A stretch of 64,000 nucleotides of DNA, taken from Lachnospiraceae bacterium (lineage in GTDB: Bacteria > Bacillota > Clostridia > Lachnospirales > Lachnospiraceae). The position numbers and the translations under genes were made by a program. The notes under the pieces are model-generated. The model saw only the letters and a list, made by a program, of their open reading frames with translations, was not told where the DNA came from and did no database searches. Shown here one piece after another: positions 1 to 9,130 of this stretch. Where the stretch lies: assembly GCA_017443065.1 (NCBI GenBank), contig JAFSPF010000031.1, positions 18,670 through 82,669 on the forward strand, written 5' to 3'. Position 1 is the stretch's first letter. Each line of letters starts with the position of its first letter.

Positions 1-2
1 AC

Positions 3-2480
3 ACGATCACCTATGCCAATCTGATGCCCGGTGCGGTGAATCATAATGCAGAAAACTATACCGTGGACGACGCATTTACGCTGAAAGACGCGGAGATGAT
101 CGGAAACGTGTTTCTCGGCTGGTATGCGGATCGCGGATTTACAAAACGCGTGACCGGAATCACCCGCGGAACAACAGGCAACCGGACTCTGTATGCGAGG
201 TGGCGGACGGACACATATACCATTCATTATGAACTGAACGGCGGCCGGCTTTTGAATATGGCAAAGGGTTATACCGAAACGTACATGAAGAGGGGAAATA
301 TGTATTACATTCTTCCTGAGGCCGCCCGGGAGGGGTACCGTTTTGACGGGTGGTATAAAGACCGTAGTCTGAAAACAAAAGTCACGGAGGTGTCGGCCAA
401 TACCGGAATTAACCTGACCCTGTATGCGCGTTGGACAAAGCTTTCTCCTCTCGTACAGTCGGATCAGGCGGCGCAGGATGCGGCACAGTTTTTCACGGAG
501 TTTCCGGTGACGTCAGAAGTCTCCGTTCCATGGAAGAAAGTGGTCTGTTTCGGTGACATGCTCACTGTCGGCGTCCAGGGCGGAAAAAGCAGAAACTGGG
601 GTGTCGAAACGACAAGTTATCCCGGTGTGGTGGCATCGTACTACGGCTCCAGCGTCACGGTCGTGAATGCGGGGGCGTCGGATGGCGTAGTGAACAGCAA
701 GGCCTTCAATCCGTTCACGCGTATCGTTCGCGAACATGCATGGGAACACGGAGATGCGGATGCGGTCTTCTTTATGGCCGGAACGTCCGACTGGTTGGAA
801 TACTCCTCTACAGATTTCTTTGCGGGGGATTACCGCATGACCTGTGAGACAATCAGAAGCTGCTACCCTTCGGCGGATGTATTTGTGATATTGCCGCCGG
901 AAGGAAACTTCTATTTTACCTGGACGCTTGCAAGTCTGCGGGATCATGTGTACAGCGTTGCGCGTGAATTCGGGTTTTATGTCATTGATCTTCCGGGACA
1001 GGGGATCCTGAATGCCAGGGATGACGCAACGCGCAAAAAGTATTATTCGAGCAATTTTCATCTCAATAATGCGGGATACAGGCTTTTGGGAACGGTCATT
1101 GCCGCGCGGGCACTGGAAATGGCGCAACTTGGCGCAGGCGGCATCGTGGTGGATGCGCAGGGAACTCAGATTGTGTCAGGAGGAGGCATCAATCAGCGTT
1201 ATACCGGCTTTTTCACGGACGGAGATACCACTTACTATGTGCGAAACGGCAGGGTTGCCTTGGATGTAACGGGCGTAATCTGTGCTGCGGCGAGCCAGTC
1301 GGATCAGAGCACACAGTGGAGATATGTCAGAAACGGTATCGTGGATACGGGATATACCGGAATGGCGGAGGGTCTGTACGGGTGGTACTATGTGGTAAAC
1401 GGCAGCGTTGATTTTGACAGGACGGGAATCGAAAAGGAAGGTGACAGCACCTGGATTGTCAGGGAAGGAAGGGGCGTTTCTTCTTACACCGGCGCATTTT
1501 CTGACGGTACAGGGCTCTGGTATGCGCAGGAGGGCAGTGTGGAGGATCTGTCTGCTTCAGTCAGCGGAAATCATACAAATGTCCTTGATCATGGCGCGAC
1601 GCCGGATGATGCTTCCGATGATACTGCTGCCCTGAATGATGCCGTGAACGCGACACCGGATGGCGGCGTGGTTTACATCCCTGCGGGAGAATACCGGGTG
1701 GATGCATCCGTGGGGGTAAAGGTCAACGGGAGAGAAGGCCTCACGATTCTGATGGATCCGGATACCGTGTTGCGCGTGATTCCCAATCACTACAGCGGGT
1801 ACAATGCAATTGATATCAGCTATTCGGCGGAGATCTCCGTAACCGGAGGACAGGTTGTGGGAGAGCGATACACGCATTCCTTCGGTAATGAATGGCATGA
1901 GTGGGGGATGGGGATCAGCGTTTATTCGTGCAGTAATGTCAGCATTAGCGGTGTGACGATACGTGACTGTATGGGAGACGGCATTTACCTCGGCATCCGT
2001 ACGCCACTCTCAAGACCGAATGACGGCATAACAATTCGCGGGTGTCTGCTGACGAATAACCGCAGAAATAATCTGTCCATTGTCGCCGCGGATAATGTGA
2101 CTGTGGAAAACTGTACGATCAGTGCCGCGAACGGCACCTCGCCCCAGTGGGGGATCGACATCGAACCGAACAGAATCAACGGGGAGATCCGCCCCAACCG
2201 GAACATTACGATCATCGGGACGAATATTTATGCCTATCAGGGTATTTCCGGCTATCAATACGGGGAGTTCATGACAGCCGGAAGTGCGTGGATGAAGGCC
2301 ACGTCCGCAGAGAATGTCATCATCCATGATTGCTATTTTGACGGGGACTTTGCCAACTATTCCGCAAAGAAGATGAGGATTTCCGATACGGTGATTACGG
2401 GGATCTTTTACAGAAAGCAGAATACGGTGCTCTCGAATGTCACATACAGAAAACTCAATACTTATTGTTTCGGTCTGTAG
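3..2480 (+). CDS. Secreted multidomain surface protein (InlB-type repeats, SGNH-like domain, beta-helix), 5' end outside window
   Basis: The reading frame is open from the first bases, so the true start and signal peptide lie upstream; the first ATG inside is at 24. Counting from that ATG, residues 1-140 hold two Listeria-Bacteroides (InlB B-type) repeats ending in GWY...LYARW. Residues about 170-365 resemble an SGNH/GDSL hydrolase: block I reads FGDMLT (catalytic Ser replaced by Met179), block III GTSDW, block V SNFHLNNAGY with His346. Residues about 390-500 form short aromatic-rich repeats (YTGFF..YYVRNGRV type) as in wall-binding modules. Residues about 515-818 look like a pectate-lyase-type right-handed beta-helix, opening with DHGATPDDASDDTAALN. 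Likely extracellular, acting on or binding glycans. The domain order is seen; the function is inferred and enzymatic activity of the SGNH part is doubtful. Confidence 0.8.
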   Translation, partial: TITYANLMPGAVNHNAENYTVDDAFTLKDAEMIGNVFLGWYADRGFTKRVTGITRGTTGNRTLYARWRTDTYTIHYELNGGRLLNMAKGYTETYMKRGNMYYILPEAAREGYRFDGWYKDRSLKTKVTEVSANTGINLTLYARWTKLSPLVQSDQAAQDAAQFFTEFPVTSEVSVPWKKVVCFGDMLTVGVQGGKSRNWGVETTSYPGVVASYYGSSVTVVNAGASDGVVNSKAFNPFTRIVREHAWEHGDADAVFFMAGTSDWLEYSSTDFFAGDYRMTCETIRSCYPSADVFVILPPEGNFYFTWTLASLRDHVYSVAREFGFYVIDLPGQGILNARDDATRKKYYSSNFHLNNAGYRLLGTVIAARALEMAQLGAGGIVVDAQGTQIVSGGGINQRYTGFFTDGDTTYYVRNGRVALDVTGVICAAASQSDQSTQWRYVRNGIVDTGYTGMAEGLYGWYYVVNGSVDFDRTGIEKEGDSTWIVREGRGVSSYTGAFSDGTGLWYAQEGSVEDLSASVSGNHTNVLDHGATPDDASDDTAALNDAVNATPDGGVVYIPAGEYRVDASVGVKVNGREGLTILMDPDTVLRVIPNHYSGYNAIDISYSAEISVTGGQVVGERYTHSFGNEWHEWGMGISVYSCSNVSISGVTIRDCMGDGIYLGIRTPLSRPNDGITIRGCLLTNNRRNNLSIVAADNVTVENCTISAANGTSPQWGIDIEPNRINGEIRPNRNITIIGTNIYAYQGISGYQYGEFMTAGSAWMKATSAENVIIHDCYFDGDFANYSAKKMRISDTVITGIFYRKQNTVLSNVTYRKLNTYCFGL

Positions 2481-2500
2481 GATTCTGCCGCATCCGGTGA

Positions 2501-2529
2501 TTGATTTCTTAAAAAACATATGATATACT
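2501..2529 (+). promoter_or_regulatory. Sigma-A-type promoter for the GT4 gene
   Basis: A -35 box TTGATT (2501-2506), a 17-bp spacer and a -10 box TATACT (2524-2529) lie about 70 bp before the glycosyltransferase start. The leader carries a small GTTTCG/CGAAAC hairpin near 2546-2563. Confidence 0.6.
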
Positions 2530-2601
2530 ATAAACAGTATTTTTTGTTTCGGAGAAACGAAACAGGCTGTTTTTGATGCGTCATGACGTGAGGGAAGCGG
2601 T

Positions 2602-3882
2602 ATGCCGGATGCAAAACATATTGCCTTCTATGTCAGTTCGCTGACGAGGGGCGGCACGGAGCGTACGTTCATCAACCTGGCACAGCACCTGTACGATCAG
2701 GGCTACCGGGTGACCTTCGTGACGTCATTTATCAGCAGGGACGAGTACCCGGTACCGCACGCGACATGGCGTGAGGTCAGCAAGGAAGAGGCGAAGCTGC
2801 TGGGAGAGGACGCGGTGGAGGTGATGCGTCCGGACGAGTCCGCGTCCTTTGTCACCTTCAAGGGGGTTCTGCCCGCGGGAGAGCGCGGCATCGACCGCGT
2901 GTTTTCCGGCGTAAGCCCGAGGGAGCAGCGCAAGCTGCGTACGGTCAATTTCTCCAAGCGCACCCAGCTGGCAAGGAAGTGCTTTGAAGAGCTGAAGCCG
3001 GATCTGATCATTTCCGCAAACGCGAAAAATAACGTGATGGCGATGCTGTCCTCCATCGGTCTGGACATCCCGGTGATCGTCTGTGTCGTTGCGAATCCCG
3101 CGACGGAGTATGCAAGCCGTCAGCTCTATCTTTCCATGGTGGCCACCTTCCCGCGCGCTGCGGCGGTGGTGCTGCAGCTGGAGGCGCAGGCTTCCTTCTT
3201 CCCGCCGAAGGTGCGGGAGAGAACGATCGTCATTCGCAACGCACTGGATGAAACCTTCCTGAAGCCGCCCTATGAGGGGGAACGGGAGAAGACGATTGTC
3301 AGTGTGGGCACCCTGAATCATAACAAAAATCACCAGATGCTGGTGAAGGCCTTTGCCAGACTGTTGCCGAAGTATCCGGACTGGCGGCTGGTCATTTACG
3401 GTGAGGGCAATGAACGCAGGCATCTGACACAGCTGGTCGGCGCGCTCGGCATCCGCGGTACGGTGGAGCTGCCGGGGATGCGGGAAAACATCGCGGAGGA
3501 GATTTATAAGGCGGGGATGTTTGTGCTCTGCTCCAATGAGGAGGGCATGCCGATGACGCTGCTGGAGGCCATGGCCATGGGCATTCCCTGCATTTCCACG
3601 GACTGCCCCTGCGGGGGACCGAGGGAGATCGTCAAGGACGGCTTCAACGGCCTGCTCACGCCCGTCGGGGACGTGGCAAGGATGGAGACGGCGATGATCC
3701 GTTTCTTAGGGAACCGCGGTCTCACAAAGAGCTGCTCCGGCAGGGCGCCGGAGGTGCGTAAAATCTTTCATCCCGACCTCGTCTATGCGGCCTGGGATGA
3801 TCTGATCCGGCGTTCGCTGAACCAGGAGGAAGCACCGGAGCCGGTACAGGTACAGGCACAGGTATTTCGCAGTGATGAATAA
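2602..3882 (+). CDS. Glycosyltransferase, GT4 family
   Basis: A 426-aa cytoplasmic GT-B enzyme that would transfer a sugar from a nucleotide donor to a glycan acceptor. The N-terminus (YVSSLTRGGTERTFINLA) has the glycine-rich acceptor-domain loop of GT4 enzymes. The C-terminal half carries SVGTLNHNKNHQMLVKAF, the GMRENIAEEI segment and the donor-binding EEGMPMTLLEAMAMGIPCI motif, followed by a CGGPREIV segment typical of GalNAc/hexosyl GT4 proteins. Full length for the family. The start follows GAGGGAAGCGGT. It overlaps the next gene by 11 bp, so the two are probably co-translated and act on the same glycan. The sugar specificity cannot be read from the sequence. Confidence 0.88.
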   Translation: MPDAKHIAFYVSSLTRGGTERTFINLAQHLYDQGYRVTFVTSFISRDEYPVPHATWREVSKEEAKLLGEDAVEVMRPDESASFVTFKGVLPAGERGIDRVFSGVSPREQRKLRTVNFSKRTQLARKCFEELKPDLIISANAKNNVMAMLSSIGLDIPVIVCVVANPATEYASRQLYLSMVATFPRAAAVVLQLEAQASFFPPKVRERTIVIRNALDETFLKPPYEGEREKTIVSVGTLNHNKNHQMLVKAFARLLPKYPDWRLVIYGEGNERRHLTQLVGALGIRGTVELPGMRENIAEEIYKAGMFVLCSNEEGMPMTLLEAMAMGIPCISTDCPCGGPREIVKDGFNGLLTPVGDVARMETAMIRFLGNRGLTKSCSGRAPEVRKIFHPDLVYAAWDDLIRRSLNQEEAPEPVQVQAQVFRSDE

Positions 3883-4867
3883 GAAAGGAGTCAGCATCAA
3901 TTTTGCGGACTGGTGGGCGGCCTATGATCCGGAAAAGGGCAGGATCCGTCAGATTCTGGACCGCCATTATGACGTCACGGTTTCCGATACGCCGGATTTT
4001 CTGTTTTGCAGCTGTTTCAGCGATACCTTCTCAAAATATCCGGATGCGGTGCGTATTTATTACACCGGAGAAAACCTGATCCCCGATTTTAACGTGTATG
4101 ATTATTGCATCGGCTATGACAGAATCGATTTTGGTGACCGGTATTTGCGGATGCCGGATTATCTGATGGATACGTGTTATGAGGAAACACTCGGCCCGAT
4201 GCGCACAAAGCATGACAGGGCGGAGAGCGCCGCGCAAAGGGTTCCGTTCTGTGGCTGGGTCTGTTCCAACGGGAATGCCGCGGAAATGAGGGACCGGATC
4301 TTTGATACGCTGTGCAGCTATCAGCCGGTGGTCTCCGGCGGTCGTTACCGCAATAACATCGGCAAGCCGGAGGGCGTGGAGGACAAGATCGAATTTCTTT
4401 CGGGATTTAAGTTTGCGCTTGCAACGGAGAATATCTCCTATCCCGGCTACACCACGGAGAAAATCGTGGATGCCTTTGCCGCAGGCTGTATTCCGGTTTA
4501 CTGGGGAGATCCGGAGGTCGGGAAGATCTTCAACACGGAGGCCTTCGTGAATCTGATGGACTATGCATCATTGGATGACGCACTGGAGGAGATCCGGAAG
4601 ATCGATACCGATGAAGCGCTCAGGATGAAATATCTGAAGGCACCGGCCTTACGCGAGACGGATCATATCGAGCGCTCCTTCGATGCGCTGGAAGCGTTTC
4701 TTGTCCATATCTGTGATCAGCCGAAGGAAAAGGCCTTCCGAAGACCCTTTTCTGTCTGGTCAAGCGCGCATGAAAAGCGCCTCATCGAAGGCCGCAAGGC
4801 CATCGCCTGGAATTCCCACAGCAGGGCGGGAAAAATCTGGCATACGATCAGAGGGGAGAAGCCGTGA
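3872..4867 (+). CDS. GT10-family fucosyltransferase
   Basis: A 331-aa protein with the GT10 signature in the C-terminal half: FKFALATENISYPGYTTEKI followed by VDAFAAGCIPVYWGD, matching the donor-binding region of bacterial alpha-1,3/1,4-fucosyltransferases. The N-terminal part (YYTGENLIPDFNVYDYCIGYD, broken here only by numbering: TGEN, then DYCIGYD) is the acceptor domain. The start is GTG at 3872 with ATG at 3875 as the alternative. It would use GDP-L-fucose, and the genes for making that nucleotide sugar (gmd, fcl) lie at the right end of this window. It overlaps the upstream GT4 gene. The family call is firm; the linkage and acceptor (surface polysaccharide, flagellin glycan or host-like epitope) are unknown. 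Confidence 0.87.
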   Translation: MMNKKGVSINFADWWAAYDPEKGRIRQILDRHYDVTVSDTPDFLFCSCFSDTFSKYPDAVRIYYTGENLIPDFNVYDYCIGYDRIDFGDRYLRMPDYLMDTCYEETLGPMRTKHDRAESAAQRVPFCGWVCSNGNAAEMRDRIFDTLCSYQPVVSGGRYRNNIGKPEGVEDKIEFLSGFKFALATENISYPGYTTEKIVDAFAAGCIPVYWGDPEVGKIFNTEAFVNLMDYASLDDALEEIRKIDTDEALRMKYLKAPALRETDHIERSFDALEAFLVHICDQPKEKAFRRPFSVWSSAHEKRLIEGRKAIAWNSHSRAGKIWHTIRGEKP

Positions 4868-4906
4868 AAATCGTATGATTCGGGCAGTGAACTCATGGGC
4901 GGGATG

Positions 4907-6133
4907 CTAAGCAGCCGCTGTTTTGGAACGAACCTTCTCCGTGATGACACCCGCAAACAGAATCACCCAGCTCACATACATCGCCAGATAGGAACCGGCG
5001 ATCATACCGTCCTCAAACACGTACAGCATCCAGGAGTGTAGCGAGAAAATGATGCCGAAGAGAACGGCACCGAGCAGAGCCCGCCAGCCGGGCTTTGTTT
5101 TTTTATGTGTCTCCTGCAGCAGCATCAGAAAGGCCGGTAACAGACAAACCAGAGTATACATGAAGTTGATCTTTACATAGCAGACCATAATGACGCCGAG
5201 GAAAAAGAAGCGTTCCCACTGCCGGCGTGTTTTCCATGCCGCCCAGAGGCTGGCGAGCAGAAAGAGGTTTTCGACAACAAAGGAAATACGGACGGCTGCC
5301 GGCGGTGAGACACTCTCCGGCAGAATCATGAACATCAGCTTGCGGATCGATTCCCAGCCGGGAGCGCTGGAGCCGCGTTCCTTTGAGATGATTTTTCCGA
5401 GGAAGATCTTCAGACCGTCGAATCCGCCGAAGAATACAAAGGGACCGAAGAAGAGAATCAGACCGTACAATATAAGTCGTAACGCCTCTTTGTATCTTTT
5501 TTCATAGAGATACAACGCCCCCGCGATGGCGGGATAGATTTTCAAAGCGGCTGCAGCGGCGATCAGAATCAGCGCCAGCTCCCGTTTGATTTTGGATTCC
5601 GAATCCTTCCAGCGGAAGGCGATACACAGCATGATACAGATATGCAGCACGGAGTTGCCGCGCTGGAAGGATGTGGCGAAAAAAGGATAGGAAAACAGCA
5701 CCGTCAATGCGACAAGCAGACCCGTGTTCTCACGGTACCGCTCCAGATATTTTCTGACACAAAGATAAATCAGAAGCGCGAGCACGATGCTGCGCATCAC
5801 ATAAATCAAAGGGAAGTTGCCGGTGTTTCTGAGCGCCTGCCAGTCCAAGGGATCCAGTCCCGTAAAACGGTTGATGCTCCAGAGCAGATGATAAAAGCAA
5901 TACGCCAGAGGGGGGAAAATGACGAAATCCGTCAGCGTATACAGCTGCTTCGGATCGGTGGAAGCCGCCATGTGATAATAGTAATCAATGAACAGGTCTT
6001 CGTGATTCAACACGCTGGCTTCCACGGAGCCGTAACCGGAAAGCCACCAGAGCAGGCTGAACAGAAAGCCTGCCGCCGATATGCAGAAAAAAATGCGCAG
6101 GGCCATGTTTCCCTGCCTGAAGTCACGGAGCAT
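4907..6133 (-). CDS. GT87/DUF2029-like polytopic membrane glycosyltransferase
   Basis: A 408-aa membrane protein with about ten hydrophobic segments. The cytoplasmic loop KIYPAIAGALYLYEKRYKEA is characteristic of the GT87 (DUF2029, PimE-like) family of polyprenyl-phosphate-sugar-dependent transferases, and an early extracytoplasmic stretch holds acidic residues (HEDLFIDYYYH) where GT-C enzymes place catalytic Asp/Glu. It likely adds a sugar on the outer face of the membrane from a lipid-linked donor. It is the only minus-strand gene in this block, convergent with the GT10 gene and divergent from the GT2 gene. The start at 6133 has a GGGAGG 12 nt upstream; ATG at 6106 is an alternative. Confidence 0.75.
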   Translation of the reverse strand: MLRDFRQGNMALRIFFCISAAGFLFSLLWWLSGYGSVEASVLNHEDLFIDYYYHMAASTDPKQLYTLTDFVIFPPLAYCFYHLLWSINRFTGLDPLDWQALRNTGNFPLIYVMRSIVLALLIYLCVRKYLERYRENTGLLVALTVLFSYPFFATSFQRGNSVLHICIMLCIAFRWKDSESKIKRELALILIAAAAALKIYPAIAGALYLYEKRYKEALRLILYGLILFFGPFVFFGGFDGLKIFLGKIISKERGSSAPGWESIRKLMFMILPESVSPPAAVRISFVVENLFLLASLWAAWKTRRQWERFFFLGVIMVCYVKINFMYTLVCLLPAFLMLLQETHKKTKPGWRALLGAVLFGIIFSLHSWMLYVFEDGMIAGSYLAMYVSWVILFAGVITEKVRSKTAAA

Positions 6134-6255
6134 GATAATCTCAATCCTCCCTGGGTGTATTCAGCATCTCGATGACAGTATATCACAGCGGCGGGGTTTG
6201 TTCAAAAGAACCGTACAGGCACGCGCCAATAATGGAAAAAAAAGCGGTATCGTGC

Positions 6256-6261
6256 TATCAT
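6256..6261 (+). promoter_or_regulatory. Candidate extended -10 box next to a start codon
   Basis: TGCTATCAT (extended -10 form TGnTATnAT) ends 8 nt before the ATG at 6270 and no Shine-Dalgarno is visible between them, so the transcript would have almost no leader. Confidence 0.35.
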
Positions 6262-6269
6262 ATAACGAT

Positions 6270-7343
6270 ATGAAAGATTTGTTTTTATCCGTCATCGTGC
6301 CGGTATACAATGCCGGGGAATATCTGAAGGAGTGTCTGGACTGCCTTGCCGCACAGACGTTTCGGGATATGGAAATCATTCTGGTGGATGACGGTTCCAC
6401 GGACGGTTCCGGAGAGGTTTGTGATGCATATGCCGCGGAACACCCGCAGTTTCGCGTCATTCATAAGGAAAACGGCGGTCCGGCGAGCGCGAAAAGAGAG
6501 GGACTCAAGATCGCGCAGGGGGAATACATCGGCTTTGCGGACAGCGATGATCGGATGGACGCGGATTATTATGAGGCGCTGGTAAATCACGCAAAACAAA
6601 GCGGCGCTGATATCGTCACCTGCGGCGTATATGAGGAGGCACAAAACCGTGTCATTACCGACGGGGTTCCGGCAGGCGTTTACCGGGGGGAATCCCTGGA
6701 ACAGATGCGGAACAGCGTGATCTATGATATAAAGTATGAAACAGAGGGGATCCTTCCGAGCTCGTTTTCAAAGATCTACAAAAAAGAGACCATACAGCCC
6801 TTTCTGTCCGTCGTGCCGGACGGTCTGTATCTCTGGGAGGATCTTTGTTATGTGTATCCGCCTTTTTTTATTGCCTCCTGTGTGCAGATCACACACGGCT
6901 CCGGGTACCGTTATTACACGCATCCCGCGTCGGTAACGCATAAGGCAGACAGCGGACGATGGGAGAAGATTTTACGTGCCGTTTCGGCAGCGCGAGCGAA
7001 TTATGCCGGTTTTTCGCGGGAAGTCCGACTGGCTTTTTGTGTCCGTTGTACCTATATATTCAGTGCTTATCTCTGGGACATGTGTCTGCGCGGAAAGGGC
7101 GAATATGCAGGTGTGCGTGATGCCGCAAAGCTGTTGAGAGACGAGACGGAAAACGGGGTTTTCAGGCAAATCACGGAAATGGCGTTAAAGAGTGGGAGAA
7201 TCCGGAATAGAATCAACCGCCGTTTTCTGGGCAGCATCATGTCGCGGCATTATGCGGCGGCGGTTTTGTACTGCAGGTGCCGGATGGCGGTTTCAAGAGC
7301 CGTTCGCACCTTCAAAGGCAGGGGGACAGGGAAGCAGCGGTGA
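6270..7343 (+). CDS. Glycosyltransferase, GT2 family
   Basis: A 357-aa GT-A enzyme. The N-terminus LSVIVPVYNAGEYLKECL, the VDDGSTDGSGEVCDAYA segment and the GEYIGFADSDDRMD motif (DXD-like metal/nucleotide site near residue 90) are the standard GT2 set. The C-terminal 200 residues are variable and hold a WEDLCY segment found in cell-surface GT2 enzymes. A longer open frame reaches back to 6081, but that part runs opposite the N-terminus of the divergent gene, and the family start motif fits ATG 6270. Its TGA overlaps the ATG of the ABC transporter (TGATGA), so translation is coupled. The donor sugar is unknown. Confidence 0.87.
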   Translation: MKDLFLSVIVPVYNAGEYLKECLDCLAAQTFRDMEIILVDDGSTDGSGEVCDAYAAEHPQFRVIHKENGGPASAKREGLKIAQGEYIGFADSDDRMDADYYEALVNHAKQSGADIVTCGVYEEAQNRVITDGVPAGVYRGESLEQMRNSVIYDIKYETEGILPSSFSKIYKKETIQPFLSVVPDGLYLWEDLCYVYPPFFIASCVQITHGSGYRYYTHPASVTHKADSGRWEKILRAVSAARANYAGFSREVRLAFCVRCTYIFSAYLWDMCLRGKGEYAGVRDAAKLLRDETENGVFRQITEMALKSGRIRNRINRRFLGSIMSRHYAAAVLYCRCRMAVSRAVRTFKGRGTGKQR

Positions 7344-9130
7344 TGAGGATATTAAAAAAACTGGACGTCATCTTTACACGAAGGCAGAAGCGTTCTTTTA
7401 TCCTGCTCTTCGTTATGATTCTGTTCGGCGGTCTTTTGGAAATGGTGGGCATATCCATGCTGATGCCGGTCATCATGGTGATGATAGATCCGCAGTCGCT
7501 CCGCAACGCGCTGGCATCGTTGACGGAAAGTTTTCCTTTTGTCCGGAATGCCGTGGACCGGATGGGTCTGTCATCCGACGCGAAACTGATCACATTTTTA
7601 TGTGTTGTGCTGATCGCGATTTATGTGTTAAAAGCGGTATTTCAGCTTTTTATTGTCTATCGCCAGAATCGTTTTATCCATCGCACCAGAAATCTCGTCC
7701 GGAAGGATACGTTACAGAGTGCAATGTCGATGCCGTATGAATCCTACCTGAACATGGACATCCCCCTGTTTCACAGGCTGATGCAGAATGACATCCCAAA
7801 TGCTTTTACCCTGCTGCTCTCCCTGCTACAGCTGTTTTCCGAGATCGTTGTTGCCGTGTTCCTGAGCGCGTTTCTTCTGTATATCAATACGGGCATGACG
7901 CTGATTATGTTGCTGCTGTTACTGGCGTTCACGCTGTTCAATACGAAGATTCTGAAGCCGAGGCTGAACCGTCTTGGAAACACGGACAGAAAATACGGCG
8001 CCCTGTCTTTTAAGTGGCTGTCGCAGGGAATCAACGGACTGAAGGACATCCGCGTACTGCACAGGGAAAACTATATTATTGACCAATACTATGCGTCCGG
8101 AAAAGAAGAGGCAAGGGCGCAGACGTCATATGCGCTGCTGAACAGTCTGCCGCGCATTCTGATAGAGACAATGTTTGTCATTGCGGTGATGGCGTTTATG
8201 ATGGTTTTTGTGCTGCGGGGCGGCGACAGCACATTGCTGATCTCCCAGATGACGGCGTTTGGTATTTCCGCCATGCGGCTGATGCCGGGCGTGAACCGTA
8301 TCAATTCGTATATCACAACGATTTCATTTTATGAGCCCGCGCTGAATGCCCTGTATGAGCATAAACTACGCTTCCCGGAACGTGAACGTACCGCTGTCTC
8401 GGATGAGGTAAAACAAGAGGAGGGGAAGCTGGAATTCCGGGATGAGATTGTGCTCTCAGGGGTCTCTTACCGCTATCCCGGAATGACGGAGTATATTCTG
8501 CATGACGCAGATATGGTAATCAGGCGAGGCGCCTCCGTTGGCATACAGGGGACTTCAGGTGCCGGAAAGTCGACGCTGGTGGATGTTCTGCTGGGACTGC
8601 TGCCGATGGAGGCGGGAGATATCCTTTGCGACGACGTCAGTGTTTTTTCCCGGCACGCAGAGTGGCTTGCACATATCGGGTATATTCCGCAGGTCATTTA
8701 TCTGACGGATGAGACGATCAGGGAAAACGTCGGCTTCGGACTTCCGCCGGAGGACATACATGATGAAAGAGTGTGGGAAGTACTGAAGCAGGCACAGCTG
8801 GATGAGTTTGTCCGGGGCTTAAAGGACGGCCTGGACACGGTGGTCGGAGAACGCGGCATCCGTCTTTCCGGAGGACAGCGGCAGCGCATCGGTATCGCCA
8901 GAGCCTTGTACCATGATCCGGAGATCCTTGTCTTTGACGAGGCGACGAGCGCATTGGATAACGAAACGGAAGCGGCCTTGATGGAGGCCATCGAATCCTT
9001 CCGCGGGAAGAAGACCCTGCTGATCATTGCACACAGACTCAATACGATTCAAAACTGCGATGTCATCTATGAGGTCGGCAACGGAAAGATAAGGAAAAAG
9101 GATTCGGGTTCCACAGATGGAGAACAGTGA
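7343..9130 (+). CDS. ABC exporter, permease fused to ATPase (PglK-like flippase type)
   Basis: A 595-aa half-transporter. Residues 1-330 carry about six membrane helices (for example SFILLFVMILFGG and MLMPVIMVMI). Residues 360-590 form the ATPase: Walker A GTSGAGKST, Q-loop IPQ, signature LSGGQRQRIGIARAL, Walker B ILVFDEATSALD and switch histidine IIAHR. Its size, N-terminal FGGLLEMVGISMLMP helix and setting among glycosyltransferases match the PglK/WlaB type, which flips lipid-linked oligosaccharides outward. It would work as a homodimer in the cytoplasmic membrane. It overlaps the genes on both sides. A peptide or lipid exporter cannot be excluded, but the context favours glycan. Confidence 0.85.
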   Translation: MRILKKLDVIFTRRQKRSFILLFVMILFGGLLEMVGISMLMPVIMVMIDPQSLRNALASLTESFPFVRNAVDRMGLSSDAKLITFLCVVLIAIYVLKAVFQLFIVYRQNRFIHRTRNLVRKDTLQSAMSMPYESYLNMDIPLFHRLMQNDIPNAFTLLLSLLQLFSEIVVAVFLSAFLLYINTGMTLIMLLLLLAFTLFNTKILKPRLNRLGNTDRKYGALSFKWLSQGINGLKDIRVLHRENYIIDQYYASGKEEARAQTSYALLNSLPRILIETMFVIAVMAFMMVFVLRGGDSTLLISQMTAFGISAMRLMPGVNRINSYITTISFYEPALNALYEHKLRFPERERTAVSDEVKQEEGKLEFRDEIVLSGVSYRYPGMTEYILHDADMVIRRGASVGIQGTSGAGKSTLVDVLLGLLPMEAGDILCDDVSVFSRHAEWLAHIGYIPQVIYLTDETIRENVGFGLPPEDIHDERVWEVLKQAQLDEFVRGLKDGLDTVVGERGIRLSGGQRQRIGIARALYHDPEILVFDEATSALDNETEAALMEAIESFRGKKTLLIIAHRLNTIQNCDVIYEVGNGKIRKKDSGSTDGEQ

